Source: Allium sativum
Lineage: Eukaryota > Streptophyta > Magnoliopsida > Asparagales > Amaryllidaceae
Direction: 5' to 3'
DNA length: 64,000 nucleotides
NCBI GenBank assembly: GCA_030737875.1
Contig: CM060915.1
Location: 363,751,863-363,815,862 of the forward strand
Part shown: positions 13,001-23,178 of the stretch, in pieces
Numbering within the stretch: position 1 is the first letter of the stretch
How the letters are laid out: every line of letters starts with the position of its first letter
Translations under genes and position numbers: made by a program
Notes under the pieces: generated by a model
What the model was told of the DNA's origin: nothing
Seen by the model: only the letters and a program-made list of their open reading frames with translations
The model's database searches: none

Positions 13001-14087
13001 TCTTTTCTATTAGCATTCTGACCTTCACAGGGAATGGTTATTTAACCACCTGATTTTATCTTTGCCTTAATGATCATGTCGGCGCATTTAACCTCTGCTT
13101 CATATTTGGTTAGCCAATCCAATCCCAGAATAAGATCGAATTCATTAAAATTCATAACGATAGAGATAGTAGGGAATTTATAGCAGGAAAAAGAGACAGG
13201 TACTGCACAAACCCAACTGAGATCAATGGAACCACCGACCAGATTTTGGACAGTCATTGGTTCTTTAAGCTTTCTCAACTTCAAATCCAACTTCTTAACT
13301 GCATTCTTTGCAATGAAGCTTCGTGACGCGCCTGTGTCAAACAGTACTTTGACTGGAATGTTTTTGACAGTAAGCGTTCCTTCTAAAACATCAGATCTTC
13401 CCTGACTAGCTGAGGGTGCTGAAGTTTCTGCTACTTCATTTACCTGAGCCTCTTTGGTCTTTTTCAATAGCCAGCAATCTTGCTTTACATGACCAGCCTG
13501 TTGGCAGAGATTGCATTCTCTACTCTCCTGAAGCTTTCCGCCGGATTTAAGTCCATCATTCTTTCGTTTCTTTGAGGATTTACAATTTCCTTGCAAATGC
13601 CCTTTCTTATGGCAGTTATTGCATATGGCAGTCGTTGCTGGTTCTTTTTCGGATCTGGCCCTCTTTCGATTGACTTTGGGCTCCTTGCTGAACTCAGACA
13701 TTGTACTGGCCTCAGGACGATCAGTTTCAGACTCAATTTTATTACTAGAGCTAACTTCTTCTTCGTACTGTAACATACCTGTATTGTCTAGATCTTCGTA
13801 CTGGTAAGCCATGTATATCATTTCAGAGAAAGGAAGCTTCACATTCCTCATTACACTGTTCTGATATTTTCTTTGAAGCCCATTAATAAATCTCAAATTC
13901 TTCCTCTTCGGGTTTTGAATTAGATGAGGGGCAAAGTGAGAAAGTTCATTGAATTTCTTATGATATTCGGGGATGGTCATATCTCCTTGTATCAGATAGG
14001 AAAATTCATCACATAGCCGTTCAATTGCTTCCGGAGGAGTAAATCTTTCCAGGAAAATCACTTTGAATCTATCCCAGGTGATATCAC
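10096..14087 (-). pseudogene. Element B gag-pol pseudogene, main segment (3' part of gag through chromodomain)
   Basis: The reading frame is collinear with D's polyprotein: the rest of Gag with two CCHC knuckles near 13450-13640, aspartic protease (DTG near 13340), reverse transcriptase (F-x-D-D near 12350), RNase H, integrase with the HHCC and DDE regions (about 10800-11450), and a chromodomain-type tail, ending at a natural stop at 10096-10098. Five premature stops lie in this frame at 13042-13044 (after protease), 11797-11799 (RNase H), 10747-10749 and 10579-10581 (late integrase), and 10153-10155 (chromodomain). I see no frameshift: all the open blocks share one frame. The N-terminal gag part lies at 22676-22928, separated by the insertion of C. 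A functional product is very unlikely. Confidence 0.9.
14083..14087. other. Target-site duplication of element C, left copy (atcac)
   Basis: atcac precedes the C LTR start at 14088 and recurs at 22671-22675, immediately after the C LTR end at 22670. B's gag frame continues across the two sites. Confidence 0.92.
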
Positions 14088-15144
14088 TGTAACACCCCAC
14101 CTCCGCTAGGGTCACTCACAAAGGGAATGCCCTAGTTTTGGAGGGGTATTATCGAGATAACATCACAGAATTATCACAAGACAGAACATAAATAAATAAT
14201 TAAGTAAGTAGCGGAAGAATTTCTGAGCAAAACAGAACTTCATTTGATTCCAAATTAAACCATGTCTTTTACAAACATTTCAAGTAACTTCATTACAACT
14301 GTCTTGTAATAATAGCCAAAGAAGCAGTAATTTAAAAACAGTAAAACAGCTTATTCCCCAAGTGCAGTCAAAAGAAGCAGCCATAGCAAACCGTACATGC
14401 TGAGCCAAAGCAAGTGATATCCAGGCTAAGAGCTAGTGTTTCCTCCCTGAGAACCTGGGGGGGGGGAAACGAAAGAAAAAGAGGCGAAAGGAAAAGGGTC
14501 AGTCATAAAGACTGAGTAAGTTCTAGTGACTTTCAGTGTAAAAACGGTTAAAACAACCTGTCATGTATGAACTGGAACTAGACTTAAGAATAGTGCCAAG
14601 GTGAACAAGATAGACTAAGGTGATCAGGATAAGTCAAAACAAGTCAAGTAAAGCATCACATGTACGAGATCCGTTGCATCGACTTCACTAGTATACTAAG
14701 CCCATGTCACAAGTTAATCACGAAATACATCCCACGGCCCAATATCATGAAATGACCCTGGAACGGGGTCTGACCCAAGTACGGGGTCCTACGGAGCGAT
14801 TATCTAGTCGATCGGCTCCCTACAGGTTCTAGCTCGTCAAGTGTCCGTGTCATACGGCTAATCACGAATGTAGTCACCTGTGCTGGGTCCACCTTTGGGT
14901 GTATCAGCCCTAGGGTGTCAACCCCTGACACGATTCAAGATGCACAGATAAATATACGGATACCCAGTGTCTGCCCCGGATACGTGCACGATCGTAGTCC
15001 ACTGAACCTACACTGGCGTACCCCACTGCCGTCGTTCACCTCTTACAATCAGCCCAGTAATCGTGCCCCCACCCGGCCTAGCCCCAGGGTACCTTGATAC
15101 TTCTAGAGGGTTACTGCTGAAAGGGGTCGTGTCTAGGGTTTCGC

Positions 15145-15397
15145 CTAATAGATTAGGTCATGTAATTCGTGACCTAACCCGCCTAACAGATTAAGTCATG
15201 TAATTCGTGACTTAACCCTTTTTTCCAGTCTAGTCATGTCAGTTGGTTAAGTATGTCATTTCAGTTCGCGACTTAACCCGCCTACGTGTCATGTCAAGTT
15301 GGCTAAGTGTTGTCGTTTTCAAGTTCATGACTTAGCCCTACAAATCGTGTTCAAGTTGGTTAAGTTGTCTTTTCATGTTCATGACTTAACCCTAATT
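15145..15397 (-). repeat. Degenerate tandem repeats around 'gacttaaccc'
   Basis: Five imperfect units ending in gac(c/t)ta(a/g)ccc, each preceded by a 'ttcatg'/'ttcgtg'-like stretch, spaced about 35-60 bp. The same array is at about 20290-20542 in the other LTR. Confidence 0.7.
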
Positions 15398-15431
15398 GGC
15401 ATTAATTGATTCGTTAATGCACCGAACCACT

Positions 15432-15650
15432 CACATTGGATCCTGTTGTTCGTAGCTACTGGATTTGCCGGGCGGTTCCGGGCAGGTTTACGCTACGAAC
15501 TCAACCCAACCTCGGGTTTCAAGCGCGACGTGACCAACTACCCACATTGGATCCTATTGTTTGTAGCAACTGGATTTGCCGGGCGGTTCCGGGCAGATTT
15601 ACACCACAAACTCAACCCAACCTCGAGTTGGCCACCTTCTTGTTTTCTAA
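15432..15650 (-). repeat. Two-copy tandem repeat, 111-bp period
   Basis: 'cacattggatcct' starts at 15432 and 15543, each followed by 'ggatttgccgggcggttccg' and 'ctcaacccaacctcg'. It is present again at about 20577-20795, and in diverged reverse-complement form in G at about 60070-60285. The duplication generates the ORFs seen here, which are not genes. Confidence 0.85.
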
Positions 15651-16119
15651 AGTCATGCCCATGTTCTTATCAGATTTTGATATATGTCAACTTCGTGCCC
15701 AACTAAGGCATGTTTAAAGTCGAGTTATGGCATGTTCAAGTCAAGTTTTTCGTGCCATCTTTCATGTTCTACTTATGCCAAATTTCCTAGTTTATGCTTA
15801 TAATTAATTCAAGTTTTGCCTATTCTACCCAATCGTATCCCCAACGTATATAAACGTACTTCATTCACAAGTATAAACAGTTCAAGAGATAAAGGGGAAT
15901 AATGCCAAACATGTGATAGGCATATGTGACAGTTACAACATTAATTGCATAATAAACAGGCTATAACATATCACATAGTTGCAATACTAGTATGATGATA
16001 ACTTGGCATAGTGATGATTCCAACTTAATTTAACATGATGATTTCAACTTTGCATCATAGGCATAATAATCATTGCGGCATCATAATAATTTTATTATAA
16101 ACATGAAACATTAAAGGCA

Positions 16120-16400
16120 TAGTAATCCTAATAGGCATAGTGGATTCCAATTTAGCATTTTAACATAATAATTCTCATAGACATAATGATTCCAATTTAT
16201 AATGATTCTCATCTAGCATTATAAACATAATGGTTCTAACTTAGCATTTTTAACATAATGATCCTCAACTAACATTATAGACATAATGGTTCCAATTTAA
16301 TATTTTAACATAATGATTCTCAAATAACATTATAGACATAATGATCCCAATTTAGCGTTTTTAACAATTCTAACATTATAAACATAAAAATTCCACCTTT
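16120..16400 (-). repeat. Degenerate 'cataatgattcc' array
   Basis: Short irregular repeats of 'aacataatgattct' and 'agacataatggttcc' type, AT-rich, mirrored in the other LTR at about 21265-21545. Confidence 0.6.
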
Positions 16401-16997
16401 TCATCATAACCTAGCAATATCCAATTTTTCATTAATCATGATGGGTATATTAACATCACAGGCATAATTCCATCAATAGTCATAGCCATGGTTTAATTAG
16501 CACCATAGGCATGGTTTAATCAACATAAAGATTTCATAGCGATTCTATGGACATGAATTAGTCCAACTTGCCAAACAATTAAGACCAAATGATTCATAAC
16601 AACATCAAAATCACGACAAGTTTAGCTTGCAACGTTGCCATAGCAATATCCCCAAATTATAATTCAACGATAAATAATATAAACAATGGATTAGCAATAG
16701 TTCATAAATTCGGTTTCAATTCATCGCATGTCCATATTGTTTTAGCGTTTTTGCCTAAAAAGTAACATAGAACTTACAATATGAAGCAAATAATCCAAAT
16801 AAAAATCCCAAATCAATTAGTCCCAAATTCGTTGTCTAAAGCGTCGTAGTTGTTGTAGCTTCTAGTTGTAGCCTTCAAGAATCATCCTCCATCTTCTATA
16901 ATCTTATTCTTTGTATTTTTAATTTAGAGCTCTAGGTTTAATGGCGGCGGCCTGAGGCTAAAATGAAATAGTATGATTTAGGCTAGGTCTTAGGTCC

Positions 16998-17005
16998 TTT
17001 TTATA
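16998..17005 (-). promoter_or_regulatory. TATA-like box in 3' LTR of C
   Basis: Minus-strand TATAAAAA, about 520 bp inside the LTR from its 5' end. The same distance is seen for TATAAAAA in G (58610), which supports a real core promoter. Transcription start is not determined. Confidence 0.5.
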
Positions 17006-17181
17006 ATGTTTGTGAGTTGTTTTAGACCGTCGATGGAGCTTAATTCAACAATAGCCGTTCGTTTGAAGGAGAGGCCAATCCGGAGCTGCCACCTAGCCCT
17101 AGTGACAAAGCAGGGTTCAGAAAATCGACCAAACACAGACCTGGCCAGCCAGGGTGGGCTGGGTTCGACCTGGCTCTGGGG

Positions 17182-17237
17182 CCAGGTCGACAGCCCTGTC
17201 GACCTGGCTAGCCAGGTCGACAGCCCAGTCGACCTGG
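17182..17237. repeat. GTCGAC-rich palindromic array in LTR C
   Basis: Alternating 'ccaggtcgacag' and 'ctgtcgacctgg' arms around gctagc make nested inverted repeats that could fold into hairpins. It is identical in the other LTR (about 22327-22382) and expanded in element G. Confidence 0.8.
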
Positions 17238-17525
17238 GTGCCTTAGGCGGGAATTTTCCCGCCCTGGCCAATTGGGCCCGATTTTGAATTTTGAATTGTT
17301 TTTCTGAGCTGTTTTCTTCTGTTTGAATTTTAAACTGAATTCTGAAACTTCCGGAGGCCATATCTTCTTCATACGGACTCCGTTTTTCGAAAACTCGGAC
17401 TCTATATCGCGTATTTTTCCAAGACGAACACAATGGCGTATCCTGTTTCCCTTAATTCTTTGATTTGAAATTAATTATACTTTAATTTGTGAATTTCACG
17501 GTTATAGAATTTACGGGGTGTTACA

Positions 17526-17560
17526 TTCTCCCCCACTTAAAAGGATTTCGTCCCCGAAAT
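17526..17560 (-). promoter_or_regulatory. Element C polypurine tract and upstream inverted repeat
   Basis: Minus-strand ttttaagtgggggaga abuts the 3' LTR. Upstream at 17545-17560 is ATTTCG-GGGA-CGAAAT, the stem-loop motif shared with the other elements. Confidence 0.8.
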
Positions 17561-18016
17561 CTTCAAGTTAGGAGGAATGTATATCCTAACATCCAAACAT
17601 TCATCTACTCATCCATCAAACACGAGTATCCATTGTCCTTAAAAGACTTCTAATGCTTTATGATCATATGCGAAGTGTGTGTATATGTTCCTTAGCTAAT
17701 GCTAATGATCAGGCCTGATTGATCTTCTAAATGCAAAATATGTTTAGTGAAATGAATCCAATATGTATGCAAATTTTTCCTACTATAATTCATAATTTCT
17801 ACATGAGTGCTCAAACATTCAATCATATGCAACAACCAAATGATAGCACAACCAAGTTTCCAAAATAAACACTCATGCATATGCAACATGAGAATGTGTC
17901 TGAGCCGATCTAGTGCCTAATGTGTATTCATGCATCCACGAGCAACCACTTGCAACCACTTGCAACCATTTCGCAATCATAACATGTTTCAATTACATGT
18001 TTACATCCAAAAGATT
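17561..18016 (-). other. Element C 3' untranslated internal region
   Basis: About 450 bp between the gag stop and the stem-loop. The only structure noticed is a short direct repeat of 'ttgcaaccac' near 17945-17970, also present in reverse complement in G near 62690-62732. No coding potential was recognised. Confidence 0.65.
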
Positions 18017-19045
18017 CTAACTATGGTTCTCAAGATAGGATCGAGGAGAGGAATAAGATAAAACAAAGCATCTAGAATAAGTTAACGATGTACCGCCAGA
18101 AGGTCCGGTCTGCTTCTCAGGGCAGTCTTTGCTGATGTGTCCAGTCTTCCCACAATGAAAACATTCACCTTGCTTTCTCTTCCTCTTTCTACAATCCTTG
18201 GCTATGTGCCCTTCCGTACCACAGTAATTGCATTTCCTTTTATCGCGAGAGTTGTTGTTCTTGCCTCCCTTCTCGGAGTCTACCTTCTTATTCTTAGAAT
18301 CGTTAGGCTTGACCTCTTTCTTCCCTTGAGAGTTTTCTGCCTCTGTTTCCTTCTTGCCCTTATCTTCCTCGTTCAGCAATGCCATCTGCACCAACCTTTC
18401 GTACGTAGCTCCCATGGGTATATGGGTCATGGCCAAACTGTGTAATGGCTCATTCAACCCTTTGACAAAGCGGAGAGCCTTTTTGTGCGGGGTGTTGACT
18501 AGGTCTAGTCCGAACCTAGCCAGCTCGTCGAACTGATTAACGTACTCTTTGACTGTCATATTTCCTTGCTTAAGAGATAAAAATTTCTCCAACTGCAAAC
18601 TCCTTTCGGCTTCTGAGAGAAATTTAGCCTCAAACCTTGCCCTAAAGTCCTCCCATGTTTCCACTGGTCTTTCTGCATTAGTGACTTCCCACCAGTAGGA
18701 AGCCTCGCCCTTTAGTAGCCACACTGCCAGTTGTACTTTCTGCCTATCTTCTACCTCAAAGATAACGAATAAGTCCTCGGTTTCTTTCAGCCAATTTCTA
18801 GCTGCCACGAAGGACTCAGTTCCATGAAAATCCTTTCCTCCCATAGCCTTAAAATCTTTACATATCTTAGCAAAAGTGTTTCCCCGCGGAGGAGGTGGAG
18901 GAAGAGGTGCTGCTGCAGCTGGATGATTTCCTGCAGCTGGGGGAGGAGGAACGGTGGGACCTGGCTGGGTGGCCCTTGCTTCTAAGAATCGTCTAAACCA
19001 ACCAGGTATTGGTACACCCTCTGGCAAGTTAAGTTCTTCGGACAT
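18017..19045 (-). CDS. Gag protein of element C (342 aa, two CCHC zinc knuckles)
   Basis: Intact ORF of 342 codons starting 185 bp inside the 5' LTR edge, the usual place for gag. What is seen: a proline/alanine-rich N-terminal stretch (about 28-55), a retrotransposon Gag core (about 57-225) with W-rich patches around 109-131, a lysine-rich charged linker (about 226-270), and two CX2CX4HX4C knuckles with C272, C275, H280, C285 and C295, C298, H303, C308. Family knowledge: Gag forms the particle and the knuckles bind the element RNA. The protein ends about 34 residues after the second knuckle with no protease or polymerase, so replication enzymes must come from another element. The copy in G (61612-62640) has the same length with scattered substitutions, which suggests the frame has been kept. 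Confidence 0.93.
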   Translation of the reverse strand: MSEELNLPEGVPIPGWFRRFLEARATQPGPTVPPPPAAGNHPAAAAPLPPPPPRGNTFAKICKDFKAMGGKDFHGTESFVAARNWLKETEDLFVIFEVEDRQKVQLAVWLLKGEASYWWEVTNAERPVETWEDFRARFEAKFLSEAERSLQLEKFLSLKQGNMTVKEYVNQFDELARFGLDLVNTPHKKALRFVKGLNEPLHSLAMTHIPMGATYERLVQMALLNEEDKGKKETEAENSQGKKEVKPNDSKNKKVDSEKGGKNNNSRDKRKCNYCGTEGHIAKDCRKRKRKQGECFHCGKTGHISKDCPEKQTGPSGGTSLTYSRCFVLSYSSPRSYLENHS

Positions 19046-19230
19046 GATGCTGAAACAAGAAGGATAGATTCAAACAAGGAAACAAAGGATAGTGCTAATG
19101 GCTTTTGGGGAATAGCCTTTAAAAACTTTTTCTTGGAAAATGCTTCTTTGTAAATGGTTTCGAAAAAATAAATTCAAAAGGTTTTCAAAACTTTTGCCCA
19201 GTCTTGGTAACCTTCTGCTCTGATACCAAG
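19046..19230 (-). other. Element C leader with tRNA-iMet primer binding site
   Basis: The complement of 19217-19228 is TGGTATCAGAGC, two bases inside the 5' LTR, matching the 3' end of plant initiator-Met tRNA. The rest is a short untranslated leader to the gag ATG. Confidence 0.88.
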
Positions 19231-22200
19231 TGTAACACCCCACCTCCGCTAGGGTCACTCACAAAGGGAATGCCCTAGATTTGGAGGGGTATTATCGAGA
19301 TAACATCACAAAATTATCACAAGACAGAACATAAATAAATAATTAAGTAAGTAGCGAAAGAATTTCTGAGCAAAACAGAACTTCATTTGATTCCAAATTA
19401 AACCATGTCTTTTACAAACATTTCAAGTAACTTCATTACAACTGTCTTGTAATAATAGCCAAAGAAGCAGTAATTTAAAAACAGTAAAACAGCTTATTCC
19501 CCAAGTGCAGTCAAAAGAAGCAGCCATAGCAAACCGTACATGCTGAGCCAAAGCAAGTGATATCCAGGCTAAGAGCTAGTGTTTCCTCCCTGAGAACCTG
19601 GGGGGGGGGGGAAACGAAAGAAAAAGAGGCGAAAGGAAAAGGGTCAGTCATAAAGACTGAGTAAGTTCTAGTGACTTTCAGTGTAAAAACGGTTAAAACA
19701 ACCTGTCATGTATGAACTGGAACTAGACTTAAGAATAGTGCCAAGGTGAACAAGATAGACTAAGGTGATCAGGATAAGTCAAAACAAGTCAAGTAAAGCA
19801 TCACATGTACGAGATCCGTTGCATCGACTTCACTAGTATACTAAGCCCATGTCACAAGTTAATCACGAAATACATCCCACGGCCCAATATCATGAAATGA
19901 CCCTGGAACGGGGTCTGACCCAAGTACGGGGTCCTACGGAGCGATTATCTAGTCGATCGGCTCCCTACAGGTTCTAGCTCGTCAAGTGTCCGTGTCATAC
20001 GGCTAATCACGAATGTAGTCACCTGTGCTGGGTCCACCTTTGGGTGTATCAGCCCTAGGGTGTCAACCCCTGACACGATTCAAGATGCACAGATAAATCT
20101 ATGGATACCCAGTGTCTGCCCCGGATACGTGCACGATCGTAGTCCACTGAACCTACACTGGCGTACCCCACTGCAGTCGTTCACCTCTTACAATCAGCCC
20201 AGTAATCGTGCCCCCACCCGGCCTAGCCCCAGGGTACCTTGATACTTCTAGAGGGTTACTGCTGAAAGGGGTCGTGTCTAGGGTTTCGCCTAATAGATTA
20301 GGTCATGTAATTCGTGACCTAACCCGCCTAACAGATTAAGTCATGTAATTCGTGACTTAACCCTTTTTTCCAGTCTAGTCATGTCAGATGGTTAAGTATG
20401 TCATTTCAGTTCGCGACTTAACCCGCCTACGTGTCATGTCAAGTTGGCTAAGTGTTGTCGTTTTCAAGTTCATGACTTAGCCCTACAAATCGTGTTCAAG
20501 TTGGTTAAGTTGTCTTTTCATGTTCATGACTTAACCCTAATTGGCATTAATTGATTCGTTAATGCACCGAACCACTCACATTGGATCCTGTTGTTCGTAG
20601 CCACTGGATTTGCCGGGCGGTTCCGGGCAGGTTTACGCTACGAACTCAACCCAACCTCGGGTTTCAAGCGCGACGTGACCAACTACCCACATTGGATCCT
20701 ATTGTTTGTAGCAACTGGATTTGCCGGGCGGTTCCGGGCAGATTTACACTACAAACTCAACCCAACCTCGAGTTGGCCACCTTCTTGTTTTCTAAAGTCA
20801 TGCCCATGTTCTTATCAGATTTTGATATATGTCAACTTCGTGCCCAACTAAGGCATGTTTAAAGTCAAGTTATGGCATGTTCAAGTGAAGTTTTTCGTGC
20901 CATCTTTCATGTTCTACTTATGCCAAATTTCCTAGTTTATGCTTATAATTAATTCAAGTTTTGCCTATTCTACCCAATCGTATCCCCAACGTATATAAAC
21001 GTACTTCGTTCACAAGTATAAACAGTTCAAGAGATAAAGGGGAATAATGCCAAACATGTGATAGGCATATGTGACAGTTACAACATTACTTGCATAATAA
21101 ACAGGCTATAACATATCACATAGTTGCAATACTAGTATGATGATAACTTGGCATAGTGATGATTCCAACTTAATTTAACATGATGATTTCAACTTTGCAT
21201 CATAGGCATAATAATCATTGCGGCATCATAATAATTTTATTATAAACATGAAACATTAAAGGCATAGTAATCCTAATAGGCATAGTGGATTCCAATTTAG
21301 CATTTTAACATAATAATTCTCATAGACATAATGATTCCAATTTATAATGATTCTCATCTAGCATTATAAACATAATGGTTCTAACTTAGCATTTTTAACA
21401 TAATGATCCTCAACTAACATTATAGACATAATGGTTCCAATTTAATATTTTAACATAATGATTCTCAAATAACATTATGGACATAATGATCCCAATTTAG
21501 CGTTTTTAACAATTCTAACATTATAAACATAAAAATTCTACCTTTTCATCATAACCTAGCAATATCCAATTTTTCATTAATCATGATGGGTATATTAACA
21601 TCACAGGCATAATTCCATCAATAGTCATAGCCATGGTTTAATTAGCACCATAGGCATGGTTTAATCAACATAAAGATTTCATAGCGATTCTATGGACATG
21701 AATTAGTCCAACTTGCCAAACAATTAAGACCAAATAATTCATAACAACATCAAAATCACGACAAGTTTAACTTGCAACGTTGCCATAGCAATATCCCCAA
21801 ATTATAATTCAACGATAAATAATATAAACAATGGATTAGCAATAGTTCATAAATTCGGTTTCAATTCATCGCATGTCCATATTGTTTTAGCGTTTTTGCC
21901 TAAAAAGTAACATAGAACTTACAATATGAAGCAAATAATCCAAATAAAAATCCCAAATCAATTAGTCCCAAATTCGTTGTCTAAAGCGTCGTAGTTGTTG
22001 TAGCTTCTAGTTGTAGCCTTCAAGAATCATCCTCCATCTTCTATAATCTTATTCTTTGTATTTTTAATTTAGAGCTCTAGGTTTAATGGCGGCGGCCTGA
22101 GGCTAAAATGAAATAGTATGATTTAGGCTAGGTCTTAGGTCCTTTTTATAATGTTTGTGAGTTGTTTTAGACCGTCGATGGAGCTTAATTCAACAATAGC

Positions 22201-22670
22201 CGTTCGTTTGAAGGAGAGGCCAATTCGGAGCTGCCACCTAGCCCTAGTGACAAAGCAGGGTTCAGAAAATCGACCAAACACAGACCTGGCCAGCCAGGGT
22301 GGGCTGGGTTCGACCTGGCTCTGGGGCCAGGTCGACAGCCCTGTCGACCTGGCTAGCCAGGTCGACAGCCCAGTCGACCTGGGTGCCTTAGGCGGGAATT
22401 TTCCCGCCCTGGCCAATTGGGCCCGATTTTGAATTTTGAATTGTTTTTCTGAGCTGTTTTCTTCTGTTTGAATTTTAAACTGAATTCTGAAACTTCCGGA
22501 GGCCATATCTTCTTCATACGGACTCCGTTTTTCGAAAACTCGGACTCTATTTCGCGTATTTTTCCGAGACGAACACAATGGCGTATCCCGTTTCCCTTAA
22601 TTCTTTGATTTGAAATTAATTATACTTTAATTTGTGAATTTCACGGTTATAGAATTTACGGGGTGTTACA
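19231..22670 (-). repeat. 5' LTR of element C (3440 bp)
   Basis: Direct repeat of 14088-17525 with only scattered single-base differences noticed. The poly-G run is 12 long here (19600-19611) against 10 in the other copy. A TATA-like box is at 22143-22150. It ends gggtgttaca, next to TSD atcac (22671-22675). Confidence 0.93.
22143..22150 (-). promoter_or_regulatory. TATA-like box in 5' LTR of C
   Basis: Minus-strand TATAAAAA about 520 bp from the 5' end of this LTR. As the upstream LTR, this copy would drive the genomic RNA of element C. Confidence 0.5.
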
Positions 22671-22675
22671 ATCAC
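22671..22675. other. Target-site duplication of element C, right copy (atcac)
   Basis: Matches 14083-14087 exactly and flanks the LTR end at 22670. Confidence 0.92.
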
Positions 22676-22928
22676 CTTCTGGATTATCCTTAATAACTGA
22701 ATCCCACTAGAACAAAGCTTCGTCTTTGAGTGCCCAGGAGGCCAGTAATCTTTTCTGGTCATCCGTCAGCTTTAATCCTTCAAAGATTTTCTCAGCCGAA
22801 CGAATCCAAGCTTGTGTTTTCATAATTGATTCTTCACCCGAAAAGGATTTTCCATCTAGATTTTTATATTTCATAAATAAAGCTTCTATATCCGGGTCAG
22901 TATTACTTCTTCTGTTTCTGGCACTCAT
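22676..22928 (-). pseudogene. Element B gag, N-terminal piece cut off by C
   Basis: Starts with ATG at 22928 and encodes the N-terminal region of Gag, similar to residues about 39-113 of D's polyprotein (shared KNL-GKxFSG and related patterns). An in-frame TAG at 22707-22709 breaks it before C's insertion site, so gag was disabled twice. After the stop the frame runs on to 22676 and continues at 14082 on the other side of C. Its start is 250 bp from the LTR edge. Confidence 0.88.
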
Positions 22929-23178
22929 TTTCTAGTACTTCTGCAAACAACAGATCAAGTGTCAGGTCACAGAAAAGATATTTCAAAATATAGAGACAAA
23001 TACTTGAATGTAAATGTGTCTATCTAGGTGTTATTTCATTCTGCTACTCATACTAGGATATTACTGATCCTATCTGTAATGAGTTACCCGTCTTAGAACA
23101 CTACTGGTTCTATTTCTGACAAGTTCGTTAATATGTTATATTCCAGAACTAAGCTTAACCAAAGCTCTGAAACCACGT
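22929..23178 (-). other. Element B leader with degenerate primer binding site
   Basis: The complement of 23163-23175 is TGGTTTCAGAGCT, one base different from D's TGGTATCAGAGCT, located three bases from the LTR edge. The change would weaken pairing with initiator-Met tRNA. The remainder is untranslated leader related to 36826-37084 of D. Confidence 0.8.

Larger units (their letters stand above)
14088..17525 (-). repeat. 3' LTR of element C (3438 bp)
   Basis: Pairs with 19231-22670. It contains a poly-G run (14457-14466), several tandem repeat blocks, a GTCGAC palindromic array and a TATA-like box. It is noncoding; ORFs inside it arise from tandem repeats. Confidence 0.93.
14088..22670 (-). 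mobile_element. Element C: gag-only LTR retrotransposon (TR-GAG type)
   Basis: An 8583-bp element with two LTRs of 3438 and 3440 bp, a perfect terminal inverted repeat tgtaacaccc...gggtgttaca, TSD atcac, an initiator-Met primer site and a polypurine tract. The internal region is only 1705 bp and encodes a single Gag with no protease, RT, RNase H or integrase. It sits in B's gag. The two LTRs look nearly identical by eye, and a poly-G length change (10 versus 12) accounts for the net 2-bp length difference, so the insertion is recent. Element G is a second copy of the family. Confidence 0.93.

Noticed and set aside
15436..15717. 93-codon frame with internal repeat in LTR C (also at 20581-20862)
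   Set aside because: It is a by-product of the 111-bp tandem duplication. It is not conserved as a frame in element G.
17006..17433. Overlapping frames on both strands around the GTCGAC array
   Set aside because: They are produced by the palindromic GC-rich array, open on both strands, with no start context or homology.
19217..19228. tRNA-like sequences next to LTRs
   Set aside because: Only the 12-base complement of the tRNA 3' end is present, which is a primer site and not a tRNA gene.
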